Shown here one piece after another: positions 27,075 through 35,566 of a stretch of 64,000 bases of DNA (positions are counted from its first letter, which is position 1; every line of letters begins with the position of its first letter). The notes beneath the pieces were generated by a model. That model made no database searches. It had not been told where the DNA came from and saw only the letters and a list, made by a program, of their open reading frames with translations. The translations under genes were made by a program, and so were the position numbers. The DNA is from an uncultured Roseibium sp. Lineage in GTDB: Bacteria; Pseudomonadota; Alphaproteobacteria; Rhizobiales; Stappiaceae. The stretch lies in contig NZ_CANMNP010000018.1 in NCBI RefSeq assembly GCF_947499295.1, positions 100,741-164,740 on the forward strand, written 5' to 3'.

Positions 27075-28241
27075 ATGAAACATGAACCCGACACAGACGA
27101 GATACTTAACGGCCTTACTGATTTCTCCGATGTGCATGTTGTTCACGTGGTTCGGCAATATGCTCCCAATATAGGTGGTCTTGAAGACGTTGTCCGAAAC
27201 CTGGCAGCCAGGCAGAACGGGCGGTTCGCCAGCCTCAAGGTTGTCACGCTGGACAGGCTGTTCACGGACTTAGGCTCCAGACTTCCGAAACGGGAGATTA
27301 TTGACGGTATCGAAGTTTGCCGTATTCCGTTTCGTGGAAGCACCAGATACCCCATTGCACCGTCCGTCCTGGGTGAAATCAAGGACGCTGACCTGGTGCA
27401 CGTCCATGCCGTGGATTTCTTCTACGATGCCCTTGCACTGAGCAGGCCCTGGCATGGAAAGACCCTGGTTGCGACAACGCATGGCGGCTTCTTTCACACA
27501 TCCCGGTTTGCACAGCTGAAGCAGGTCTGGTTCAACACGTTGACCCGATTGTCCTCGTCTCAATATGCAGGCATTGCCTGTTGCAGCGAAAGCGACTTTG
27601 ATCTGTTTCGAAAGATTGCGCCGAGGCGCACTGAACTGATCGAAAACGGGGTTGATCTTGATAAGTTCGGCGAGGCGGCCTCGTTTGAACCCAGGAAAAC
27701 ACTTTTGACGCTCGGTCGGTTTTCGACGAACAAGCGGTTGAACTTGTTGCTGGATCTCATGAAGTCCTTGCCGGCTTCCGACAACAGCTGGCAACTGCAT
27801 GTAGCAGGTGTTGAATCCGAACTCACCAAAAATGACATTCTGTCACAAGCACAATCTATCGGGGTGGGTGGCCAGGTCAATGTCCATGTTGGTCTCAGCA
27901 ATCAACAGCTTCGTGACCTTATCGGTCAATGCAGCCTGTTCGTAAGCGCTTCAGATTATGAGGGATTTGGCCTGGTGCTGATTGAAGCCCTGAGTGCGGG
28001 TCTCATTCCGGTTGTTCATGCAAATCAGGCTTTTCAATCGCTTTCCGGCAGCAATACGCTCATCCGGCTTTGTGACTTTGAAGACGCGGCGAAGACGGCA
28101 AGTGCGGTAAACTCGGCCCTTCAGGACCTCGTTGCCGATCGGAGTGTGCGTAAGCGCGCAGTTCAATCCGTTCAACGTTATGGTTGGTCGCATACGGCAA
28201 AAAAATATGACGACCTTTACACCCGTGCCCTGAGGCTCTGA
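27075..28241 (+). CDS. GT4-family glycosyltransferase of the exopolysaccharide cluster
   Basis: A 388-aa GT-B enzyme. The glycine-rich N-terminal acceptor motif is APNIGGLEDVV. The C-terminal domain has LGRFSTNKRLNLLLDLM and SASDYEGFGLVLIEALSAG (EX7E motif). ATG 27075 is chosen; a Met 111 bp upstream would run into the region divergent from the GH5 gene. Probably adds mannose or another hexose to the repeat unit (the GumH role), which is inference from context. Its 3' end overlaps that of the convergent polymerase gene by 25 bp. Confidence 0.85.
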   Translation: MKHEPDTDEILNGLTDFSDVHVVHVVRQYAPNIGGLEDVVRNLAARQNGRFASLKVVTLDRLFTDLGSRLPKREIIDGIEVCRIPFRGSTRYPIAPSVLGEIKDADLVHVHAVDFFYDALALSRPWHGKTLVATTHGGFFHTSRFAQLKQVWFNTLTRLSSSQYAGIACCSESDFDLFRKIAPRRTELIENGVDLDKFGEAASFEPRKTLLTLGRFSTNKRLNLLLDLMKSLPASDNSWQLHVAGVESELTKNDILSQAQSIGVGGQVNVHVGLSNQQLRDLIGQCSLFVSASDYEGFGLVLIEALSAGLIPVVHANQAFQSLSGSNTLIRLCDFEDAAKTASAVNSALQDLVADRSVRKRAVQSVQRYGWSHTAKKYDDLYTRALRL

Positions 28242-29557
28242 CGATTTTGGTCCCGGGTGCTCCAAAAGCTTCGGTTAGCGCGGTGCGGAGGTGGAGGCTT
28301 TGCACTGACACTTTGCTGTTGCGCGCTGCCTGCTGACGACTTCATGATGTCTGCCGCTCCTGCAGCGACCCAGAAAAGGGCTGCCAGCTTGATCGAATAA
28401 AACGAGTTGGAAACGGTCATGAGCAAGGAGATGTAAACAACGGCCAGGGCCTTGAAATGAAGCGCTTGGGGGGCGTTGGAGGGCGCATAGACAAAGAGCG
28501 TCCAAAGGGCCAGCAAGCCGATAATCCCGCACTTGACGATAGAATAGGCAAACCCGTTGTCGGCCAGGAAGGGAACATCCGGCCGCAATCCGAACAATGC
28601 GTCCAGAGTAATCAGTTGCTGCAGGTGACTGGCATGGATGAGCCGCCCAATGAAGTTGTCGGCCCAGGGCAAGTCTGGAAAGAGCCCGCCAAAAACGGCC
28701 AGCGCAAATACGATCAACGGCGGCAGGCACCACCACAGAAATCTTGGAACGAGATAGGCAGCCCCGGCGGCAACAAACAGGAAGAAGCACACGAACATGC
28801 CGAAACGGGCGTCCGCCAGGACAATGACGACAAAGGCCAGTACCAGGAGCAGCAGCCGGTGTTTCATACCCTTTCGAAAGAGCGCCCAAAGGCACAGAAA
28901 AGCCCCGAAATTGCCCATCGTTACGGGTTCCAGGAACACGGAAGAAGCTCTGATCTGTCCGAGAAAGTCAAAGAAGTTCCGACCTCCGACACGGGTGCTC
29001 GAGACGAACAAGTTCGAACCCTCGATAAAGTTGTCATCGATTTCCAGAGTGCCGCGCGCAACGTAATATCCAAAGATATCGACGATCTGCGTATAAAGGT
29101 CGAGGAACAGGAACTCCAAAAACCCGATTGCCAGAACAATGAGGGTGCAGGTCCAGATCAGCCTGTCGGCGTCTTCTATCCGCTGAAATTTGCGTCCGAT
29201 GAAATAAAAGATAATCGGGATGAGAAAGTCGCGAATGGCTTTCAGGTCAAGTTCCGGACGCAAGGCAAGAATGAAGGCCATGTAACTCAGATAAAGTGCC
29301 AGAATGACATAGAGCGCAGGATTACGGCTTACGGCGAGTAGAAGCGCGCAGCCGATCAATGCAAGCTCGGTTAAGATGACGTGGCTTTCGGAAATTCCGA
29401 ACAAATTGGTATTGAAAACCGCCAGCAGGAAGTTGAACGTCAGGGCCGCGATTACAACTGCGCTGACAGCATTCAGCCAGAGGCGGTAGCGACGCTCTTC
29501 AATGTCCTGCAATGTCCCGGCAAAGGCTGGCCGGTCAGACAGCTGAGAGTACAACAT
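28217..29557 (-). CDS. Wzy/GumE-like exopolysaccharide polymerase
   Basis: A polytopic membrane protein of 446 aa with about ten helices and a large periplasmic loop (about residues 170-215, rich in charged residues), the shape of O-antigen ligase/Wzy proteins. It would link lipid-bound repeat units in the periplasm. ATG 29557 (MLYSQLSD) is preferred. The gene overlaps the end of the GumC-like gene by 23 bp, which ties the two together functionally. The C-terminal tail of about 35 residues is polar and Ser/Arg-rich. Sequence alone cannot separate polymerase from ligase. Confidence 0.78.
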   Translation of the reverse strand: MLYSQLSDRPAFAGTLQDIEERRYRLWLNAVSAVVIAALTFNFLLAVFNTNLFGISESHVILTELALIGCALLLAVSRNPALYVILALYLSYMAFILALRPELDLKAIRDFLIPIIFYFIGRKFQRIEDADRLIWTCTLIVLAIGFLEFLFLDLYTQIVDIFGYYVARGTLEIDDNFIEGSNLFVSSTRVGGRNFFDFLGQIRASSVFLEPVTMGNFGAFLCLWALFRKGMKHRLLLLVLAFVVIVLADARFGMFVCFFLFVAAGAAYLVPRFLWWCLPPLIVFALAVFGGLFPDLPWADNFIGRLIHASHLQQLITLDALFGLRPDVPFLADNGFAYSIVKCGIIGLLALWTLFVYAPSNAPQALHFKALAVVYISLLMTVSNSFYSIKLAALFWVAAGAADIMKSSAGSAQQQSVSAKPPPPHRANRSFWSTRDQNRQSLRARV

Positions 29558-31607
29558 TCCCGATGATCCGGTCTTGCCAGGGCTCAAGATAGGCCGTTGT
29601 GCGCTCAAAGTCGCTGGATCTGGTTTCGCCAAGCGCTGTAATCAGAATGATACCATCGCAATGGCGCAAAAGGACAGGCAACAGCGGACTGGCGTCAATA
29701 TTGCCGGCGTCGATGAGCAGAAAGTCGTCATAGCTGGATGCGAGATCTGCGTTGGCTGCGTATTTTCGTTTAGTATCGATTTGCTCGACACGCAGGTAAC
29801 TCGACAGGCCTTTCCTTTGAGAGGCAGAGCCGAGGTCGCTGTCTTCTGCCGCGATTTCAAGGCTCTGATCGGAGAGGTTCATGGCCAATCTGTTCAGCGT
29901 GTTTACTCTCGGGTTGGCCGATGAAACAACGCTGTCGGACGATTGATCTGCACGTCGTTGGCCAACGGTATGAGCAAAGAGCACTTCTTCGCCCATATCA
30001 TGCAATTCAACAGCTACATTGCGGATAAAGCGGGACGTATTTCCCGTGTTCCCAATAGATAGAACAAGAATGTTGGCGGGCTTTTCATCGGCAAATGCCT
30101 GCCTGAGAGCGTAAGCCACGCGGGTGCGTGCAATTCCGTTCTGTTTTTGAATTGACGATGAGGGTTTTCCCAACCACCCGGTCAGTACGGACCCGCTTCC
30201 GCGGTCATTGGCCGGAGCGGAAATATTGGCCAGGATCGGAGCGCCCGTCCCCGTCGCGACGGCTCGCTCGCTGGTCAAGTTACCTCGTAGAAGGGAAAGA
30301 CCGATCACTCCAGCTGCCGCAAATACAAACCCGAACAGGCTACCGGCGCCGAGGGCAACGATCTTGTTGGGTCCGGTCGGTGAGCTGGGCACCGGCGCTT
30401 CTGAAAGTATTCTGGAACTGTTGGCGCCCAGATCCGGAAGTTCTTCCAGTTCTCTTGAGCGTTTCAAGAATGCCTCATAGATACTGCGGCTGGCATCGGC
30501 CTCGCTTTGCAGCTGGCGCAGTTCGATAAGCGCTTTGCCCTGCAGCGTGTTCTGCGACTGCAAATTCTTGGATTGCTGCTCCAGCCCGCTCAAGGTGAGG
30601 CGTGCCTGTTCGAACTGGCCTTTGACCGTTTGTTTGATACGTTGGAGTTCGGACTGGATTTGACGCCCGGTGTTGTTCATTTGCGATCGTAATTCGCGCA
30701 AAGTCGGGTGATTTGCACCGAGCGTTGTAGCAGCCTCAGCTTCCTGCTGTGCGATGCGCGAATACTGAACCCGCAGCGAGTTCAAAACCGAGCTGATCGC
30801 GTCCTGGGGAACAATCCCGGCCTCGACGTCCGCCAGGGTCAGAGATGCCATCTGGTCATTGATGACCTTGGCCCTTTCCATCGTCACCCGGGCTTCTGTG
30901 ATCTGGTTGTTGAGCGCGTCGAGCTGCTGATCGATAACCGACCCGCCGGCAGTGCTAATCAGACCTTGCCGCGCCTTGTAGGCTTCCACGGCGGCTTCTG
31001 CGGTTTCGACACGGCCTTGTAACTGCTCTGCTTGTGCACTCAGACTTTCGCTTGCCCGTGCGAGCGACTGCGTGCGGTTTGTTCTGGATTGCTCGATATA
31101 TGCGTTTGCGGTCTCGTTCGCGATTGCCGCCGCGAGCTCTGCATCCGTATGCTTGACCACGATAACGAACACCAGAGACCTTTCGATCCTGTACACGTTG
31201 AGCGCCTCACGCAAGGCTTCAAGCGTGGCCTCTCTTGATTCCGCAGAGGATCGGTTGGAGCTGAAACCGCCGAATATTTTTTGCCTCAGTCCCAGTTGCT
31301 GAAATTGTGGTGAGTCGTCCAGTCCAAGATTGTTGGCAACCTGGTTCAGAACGGCTGCGGACAGAATGATGTGCGTTTGGCTGTCCAGATCCATACTCTG
31401 GAGGGATTGGTTGCTGGCGGTCCCCACCGGATTGCTTGATATGGTCTGCGCTCCCTCCGGCTGCACAAGAAGCTCGGCCCTCGTCTCGTAGACAGGGGTC
31501 TTCAAGGCAACAAAAACAAACGCTATTCCGGCAAAAATGACTGGAAACAGAAGCAGCCAGAAGATATTGCGTTTCAGAAGTGCAGGTATGTCCGTGATAT
31601 CGATCAT
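29535..31607 (-). CDS. GumC-like polysaccharide co-polymerase with a degenerate BY-kinase-like C-terminus
   Basis: A 690-aa inner-membrane protein. The Wzz domain begins with a helix at about residues 15-33 and the YETRAELLVQP strand. A long periplasmic coiled coil (about 170-400) and a second helix (about 425-450, after PSSPTGPNKIVALG) follow. The C-terminal 170 residues resemble the cytosolic kinase domain, but the Walker A position reads SIGNTGNTSR without Lys, and there is no Tyr cluster. It probably controls chain length without kinase activity. First gene of the leftward operon with the polymerase. Confidence 0.85.
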   Translation of the reverse strand: MIDITDIPALLKRNIFWLLLFPVIFAGIAFVFVALKTPVYETRAELLVQPEGAQTISSNPVGTASNQSLQSMDLDSQTHIILSAAVLNQVANNLGLDDSPQFQQLGLRQKIFGGFSSNRSSAESREATLEALREALNVYRIERSLVFVIVVKHTDAELAAAIANETANAYIEQSRTNRTQSLARASESLSAQAEQLQGRVETAEAAVEAYKARQGLISTAGGSVIDQQLDALNNQITEARVTMERAKVINDQMASLTLADVEAGIVPQDAISSVLNSLRVQYSRIAQQEAEAATTLGANHPTLRELRSQMNNTGRQIQSELQRIKQTVKGQFEQARLTLSGLEQQSKNLQSQNTLQGKALIELRQLQSEADASRSIYEAFLKRSRELEELPDLGANSSRILSEAPVPSSPTGPNKIVALGAGSLFGFVFAAAGVIGLSLLRGNLTSERAVATGTGAPILANISAPANDRGSGSVLTGWLGKPSSSIQKQNGIARTRVAYALRQAFADEKPANILVLSIGNTGNTSRFIRNVAVELHDMGEEVLFAHTVGQRRADQSSDSVVSSANPRVNTLNRLAMNLSDQSLEIAAEDSDLGSASQRKGLSSYLRVEQIDTKRKYAANADLASSYDDFLLIDAGNIDASPLLPVLLRHCDGIILITALGETRSSDFERTTAYLEPWQDRIIGNVVLSAV

Positions 31608-31962
31608 GATGTTGTCTGCACTGTTGCCTTAGGAGCAATTTCGGGTCTTGTCGTGTTTCCGGCCAGTCAAAGATGCGTGAGCATGCTTCCACCATCTTTG
31701 GTCAGGAAATTCGTAAACAAACATGATTAACGCATCGCAAATATCCGGCAGGTGTCAGCCGGTATGCGTTGCTGGAACATGGTATACGGTCGGTTACTTC
31801 TGCCAAATAAAATAGGGTAGAGCTAAGAATAGGCCATTAATGCTAAAAGCAAATAGCGATCGGAATTAAATAAATTTAATAATGTTCGACATAAGACTCT
31901 CGTAACTTACATAACAATAATCGTTAGCTCGGCAACAGGCCGTGAATGGAATTTTATTGGCA
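31608..31962. promoter_or_regulatory. Divergent AT-rich promoter region of the exopolysaccharide cluster
   Basis: About 350 bp separate the leftward gumC-like gene from the rightward wecG-like gene. No ORF of substance is seen. The stretch 31790-31920 is strongly AT-rich, with repeated TTAAT/ATAAT steps and short direct CATAA elements. It must hold both promoters. The exact -10/-35 elements could not be placed with confidence. Confidence 0.4.
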
Positions 31963-32727
31963 ATGAACAAGGTTGAGTTGGGTCTGCAGCCGTGGATCAA
32001 CACAATGGAAATTGGACCGCTTGAAATTTCGCGCCTGAATCGTCAGGAAGCGATTGGTCTTATCCGGTCGGCTGTCCTTCAGGGCGAGCGACTGGACGTT
32101 GCCATTTGCAATGCTCACACGGTTCTGACCGCGGTTGACGACCCGGATTTCGCGGCAACACTCAATCGCATGACCTTGCTGAACGACGGGATCGGGATCG
32201 ATCTCGCCAGCCGGTTCCTCTGCGGAAGCTCTTTTCCTGACAATCTCAATGGCACGGACTTGGTGCCGGATGTCCTGAAGGGCATCGGTCTTTCTTTGCG
32301 CATCTACCTGCTTGGTGCTGAAGAAACGCAATTGCAGGAGGCAAGGAAGCATATTGAGGAAACCTATCCTCCACACGAAGTAGTCGGCTGCAGAAACGGC
32401 TATTTCGATATGGATGATTGTCGTGACATATGCACAGACATCAGTGCGCTGAAGCCTGATCTTCTTCTGGTTGCCATGGGCAACCCGAGACAGGAAAAGT
32501 TCATCGTTCAAAACCGACAGAACCTCGATGTGAAAGTGGCGATCGGTGTCGGAGCCCTTTTCGATTTCATGTCGGGTTCCGTTGCCCGCGCGCCGAAGCT
32601 GGTACGCGCTGCCGGACTGGAATGGCTCTTCAGGTTGCTACAGGAGCCGAGGCGTCTGTTTCGCCGCTATGTCATTGGAATTCCAAGATTTGCGTCTGCT
32701 GTGTTTAAATTCAGATTTGGCGGCTAA
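31963..32727 (+). CDS. WecG/TagA/CpsF (GT26) glycosyltransferase, GumM-like
   Basis: A 254-aa membrane-associated transferase that adds a sugar (GlcA, ManNAcA or Glc in relatives) to a polyprenyl-diphosphate-linked acceptor. GT26 landmarks are CNAHTVLTA (with the family Asn-Ala-His), LLNDGIGIDLASR, LNGTDLVPDVL and MGNPRQEKFI (the conserved GxPxQE region). The C-terminal amphipathic segment (LLQEPRRLFRRYV) helps membrane binding. ATG 31963 is chosen; GTG 31942 is possible. In gum clusters this is GumM, adding glucose. Its stop overlaps that of the convergent cobK. Confidence 0.88.
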   Translation: MNKVELGLQPWINTMEIGPLEISRLNRQEAIGLIRSAVLQGERLDVAICNAHTVLTAVDDPDFAATLNRMTLLNDGIGIDLASRFLCGSSFPDNLNGTDLVPDVLKGIGLSLRIYLLGAEETQLQEARKHIEETYPPHEVVGCRNGYFDMDDCRDICTDISALKPDLLLVAMGNPRQEKFIVQNRQNLDVKVAIGVGALFDFMSGSVARAPKLVRAAGLEWLFRLLQEPRRLFRRYVIGIPRFASAVFKFRFGG

Positions 32728-33491
32728 CCAGGACGATCCACGAACCGTTCGATCAGTTTCAGAACCTCAATTGCAGAGCTGGCTGTGTCTGCATCCGGTA
32801 GAATCGGTCTCTTGATCATGAGAACAGGGATCTGGCGTTGCCGCGCCGCTTCGATCTTGGCGTAGGACGATGCTCCGCCGCTGTTTTTCGTTACCAGATG
32901 CGTGATCTTGTGGTGCTTGAGCAGGTGGTGTTCCGCATCGACGCTTTTGGAAGGGCGCTCGAGGATCAAGTGCCAGTGATCCGGCAGTGGCCGCACGGGG
33001 GGCTCAATCATCCGCACCAGCGCAAAACAGTCGTCCCGGTAAGTAAACTTGTCGATCTCCTTGCGCCCGACTGAGAGAAACGCACGAGAATTCTTGGGTA
33101 GTGCCTCGGCTGCATCGGCTGTCGTGGCAACATGGTGCCACCAGTCGCCGTCAGCTTCATGCCACTCCGGTCGCTCCAGGCGGATGAGACCAGTATTAGT
33201 CCGCCTTGCAGCATCAACCGCATGCCGGCTCATATGGGCGGCAAAGGGGTGCGTTGCATCAATGATCAGGCTGACATCTTCCTCTTTAAGATAGCTGACA
33301 AGACCATCGACGCCCCCAAAACCACCTATTCGGGTCGGAACACCGAGATCAGGCAGATCCTTGACAACGCCCGCAAAGGATATCGTCAATCTGATCCCTG
33401 CAAAGCGTCGGGCAATCGACGTTGCAAGTTGGCGGGCCTCGGTCGTCCCGGCAAGCAGCAAGATGTGGTCATTCGTCCGAGTCAAATCCAC
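32724..33491 (-). CDS. cobK: Precorrin-6A / cobalt-precorrin-6A reductase
   Basis: A 255-aa CobK/CbiJ reductase of the corrin ring pathway using NADPH. It shows ILLLAGTTEARQLA at the N-terminus, VSLIIDATHPFAAHMS (family signature DATHPFA) and THLVTKNSGG near the C-terminus. The GTG start at 33491 is chosen because GGAG sits 5 nt upstream; a TTG 15 bp earlier is possible. It overlaps the 3' end of cbiD by 23 bp, so the two are co-translated. Confidence 0.92.
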   Translation of the reverse strand: MDLTRTNDHILLLAGTTEARQLATSIARRFAGIRLTISFAGVVKDLPDLGVPTRIGGFGGVDGLVSYLKEEDVSLIIDATHPFAAHMSRHAVDAARRTNTGLIRLERPEWHEADGDWWHHVATTADAAEALPKNSRAFLSVGRKEIDKFTYRDDCFALVRMIEPPVRPLPDHWHLILERPSKSVDAEHHLLKHHKITHLVTKNSGGASSYAKIEAARQRQIPVLMIKRPILPDADTASSAIEVLKLIERFVDRPG

Positions 33492-34569
33492 ATTCTCCGA
33501 GAACAATTCCCTGCCGATCCGTGATCAGGACTTCGATCGCAACAGGAGCTTCCCTCAGGATCCGGCGTATCGCTGTTTTTGACTTGTGCGCTAACGGCGA
33601 ACTCAAGTCGATACCTTCTGCCAGAGACGCATCAAGCACTTCCTTGGCGGTATTGGCCGAGGTGGCGGCCTCGATCAGGGAAGCGGGAGCTGCCGCTTCG
33701 TGGAGCAGGTCCTGCAGAAACGAGAAATCGATGGAGCTTCGCGCCGAATGAAGGTCGAGCGCTCCCTGAGCCAGTTTTGACATCTTGGCAAACCCGCCGG
33801 CTACCGTCAGCTTGTCCACTGGATGGGCGCGAAGGTATTTCAGGAGCCCACCTGCAAAATCTCCCATATCGAGGTAGGCAGCCTCATCCAGCTGGTAGCG
33901 ATCGCGAACGGCATCTTCCGATGATGATCCGGTGGCGCCGACCACATGTGTCAGTCCGATCGCCCGGGCGACATCGATGCCCCGATGAATAGAAGCGATC
34001 CAGGCGGCGCAGGAAAACGGGCGCACAATGCCGGTCGTGCCAAGAACCGACAGGCCCCCCATGATACCCAAACGGGGGTTCATGGTTTTTTGCGCGAGCT
34101 CAGCTCCGCCATCGATGGAAATCGTGATTTCAACGTCTCCAGGAGCCTGGTGTCTGGTAGCGACATCCTCAATCGCGGCCTGCATCATCTGGCGCGGCAC
34201 GGGATTGATCGCCGGTTCGCCCGGTGGTACCGGCAAGCCAGGCCGTGTCACTGTACCGACCCCTTCTCCGGCCTTGAACTTCACACCTGCGGTCGGCGGC
34301 AATCGCGTCACGGTCGATGTAATCAGTGCGCCATGCGTCACATCGGGGTCATCGCCGGCGTCCTTGGTTATGGAAGCGCTTGCTGTGCCGCCTGATAGGA
34401 CATGGTGCGTCAGCGCGAATTGCGTCGTGCCACCCTTTGGCAGCGTTATTTCAACAGGATCCGGAAAGGTGCCCGTAAGAAGTGCTTCATAGGCCGCTTT
34501 TGCTGCGGCCGTTGCACAGGCACCGGTCGTCCAACCGCGCCGCAACTCTTTGGGCTCATTTCTCGACAT
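33469..34569 (-). CDS. cbiD: Cobalt-precorrin-5B C1-methyltransferase
   Basis: A 366-aa CbiD enzyme that methylates C1 of the cobalt-containing ring, a marker of the early-cobalt (anaerobic) cobalamin route. Signature features are RRGWTTGACATAAAKAAYEAL near residue 10, LPKGG and GGLSVLGTTGIVRPFS. ATG 34569 follows GAGGAAC and replaces longer in-frame starts upstream that would reach the divergent cobA. It leads the two-gene cbiD-cobK unit. Confidence 0.93.
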   Translation of the reverse strand: MSRNEPKELRRGWTTGACATAAAKAAYEALLTGTFPDPVEITLPKGGTTQFALTHHVLSGGTASASITKDAGDDPDVTHGALITSTVTRLPPTAGVKFKAGEGVGTVTRPGLPVPPGEPAINPVPRQMMQAAIEDVATRHQAPGDVEITISIDGGAELAQKTMNPRLGIMGGLSVLGTTGIVRPFSCAAWIASIHRGIDVARAIGLTHVVGATGSSSEDAVRDRYQLDEAAYLDMGDFAGGLLKYLRAHPVDKLTVAGGFAKMSKLAQGALDLHSARSSIDFSFLQDLLHEAAAPASLIEAATSANTAKEVLDASLAEGIDLSSPLAHKSKTAIRRILREAPVAIEVLITDRQGIVLGECGFDSDE

Positions 34570-34696
34570 CGTTCCTCTATAGCGGAAGATGCCGTGCATT
34601 GCGCGCTCGTCAATATGTACGCGATGAAATGTCGTATTCGGGCCGATTTTGATCGTGGAATCGCTTGGCGCATTCGTGCAAGACAGATAAACAGGG

Positions 34697-35566
34697 ATGA
34701 TGAACGCAGAGAGCGACAACAACAGGTTGCCCAAAGGCTTACCGGAGTTCGAGCCGGGATGGGTCTGGTTGGCTGGTGCCGGTCCGGGGGATCCCGGTTT
34801 GCTGACGTTGCATGCCTTGAACGGCCTGCGGCAGGCGGACGTGGTTGTCTATGATGCGCTTGTCGATAGCAGCATTCTTGCCTGGGTCAAACCGGATGCG
34901 GTCACGGATTTTGCGGGAAAGCGTGGTGGCAAGCCCAGTCCAAAACAGCGGGATATCACCCTGAAGCTGATCGATTATGCGCGCCAGGGCAAACGGGTCC
35001 TGAGGCTGAAGGGGGGCGACCCGTTCGTTTTCGGCCGTGGGGGTGAAGAAGCGCTCGGACTGGTGGAGGCGGGGGTTCCGTTCCGGATCATACCAGGCAT
35101 AACGGCAGGTATCGGCGGTCTTGCCTATGCTGGAATTCCGGCAACACACCGTGACTGCAATCAGGCAGTCACGTTCCTCACAGGACATGACCAGTCCGGA
35201 CTGACCCCGGATGCAATCAACTGGGAGGGCATCGCCAGGGGCTCTCCGGTTATTGTCATGTATATGGCGATGAAGCATCTGGAAACGATTGCCGGAAAAC
35301 TCATGGCGGGCGGCAGATCTGCAGCCGAGCCGGTGGGCATTGTCTGTAACGCCTCACTTGACGGTCAGGAAATCCTCGAAACCAACCTGGGTCGATGTGC
35401 CGAAGACGCCAAGGCCTCGGGGATGGCACCGCCGGCAATTGTAGTTGTCGGTGAGGTCGTGCGGCTGCGCAACGGCCTTGACTGGCTTGGAGCATTGTCC
35501 GGCAAGGTGCTGGATAGCGACCCGCTGGGGCTGCGGTCCGACCGTCGTTCGGCCGATGCCGGTTGA
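34697..35566 (+). CDS. cobA: Uroporphyrinogen-III C-methyltransferase (SUMT)
   Basis: A 289-aa enzyme that makes precorrin-2 by methylating C2 and C7 of uroporphyrinogen III, the entry step to siroheme and B12. The SAM-dependent tetrapyrrole methyltransferase fold shows LAGAGPGDPGLLT at the N-terminus and VLRLKGGDPFVFGRGGEE, the SUMT hallmark. It is a stand-alone CobA, without the CysG dehydrogenase domain. ATG 34697 and ATG 34700 are both possible. Divergent from cbiD across 127 bp; overlaps cobB by 11 bp. Confidence 0.94.
   Translation: MMNAESDNNRLPKGLPEFEPGWVWLAGAGPGDPGLLTLHALNGLRQADVVVYDALVDSSILAWVKPDAVTDFAGKRGGKPSPKQRDITLKLIDYARQGKRVLRLKGGDPFVFGRGGEEALGLVEAGVPFRIIPGITAGIGGLAYAGIPATHRDCNQAVTFLTGHDQSGLTPDAINWEGIARGSPVIVMYMAMKHLETIAGKLMAGGRSAAEPVGIVCNASLDGQEILETNLGRCAEDAKASGMAPPAIVVVGEVVRLRNGLDWLGALSGKVLDSDPLGLRSDRRSADAG

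Noticed and set aside
28457..29341. 294-codon frame opposite the polymerase gene
   Set aside because: Highly polar composition (Glu/Lys/Gln) with no motif; the minus-strand frame encodes a clear polytopic membrane protein.
34570..34696. Riboswitch or Crp-type site between cbiD and cobA
   Set aside because: Only 127 bp are available and no cobalamin riboswitch elements are present. A TTGAT near 34648 lacks a matching ATCAA half-site at the right spacing.
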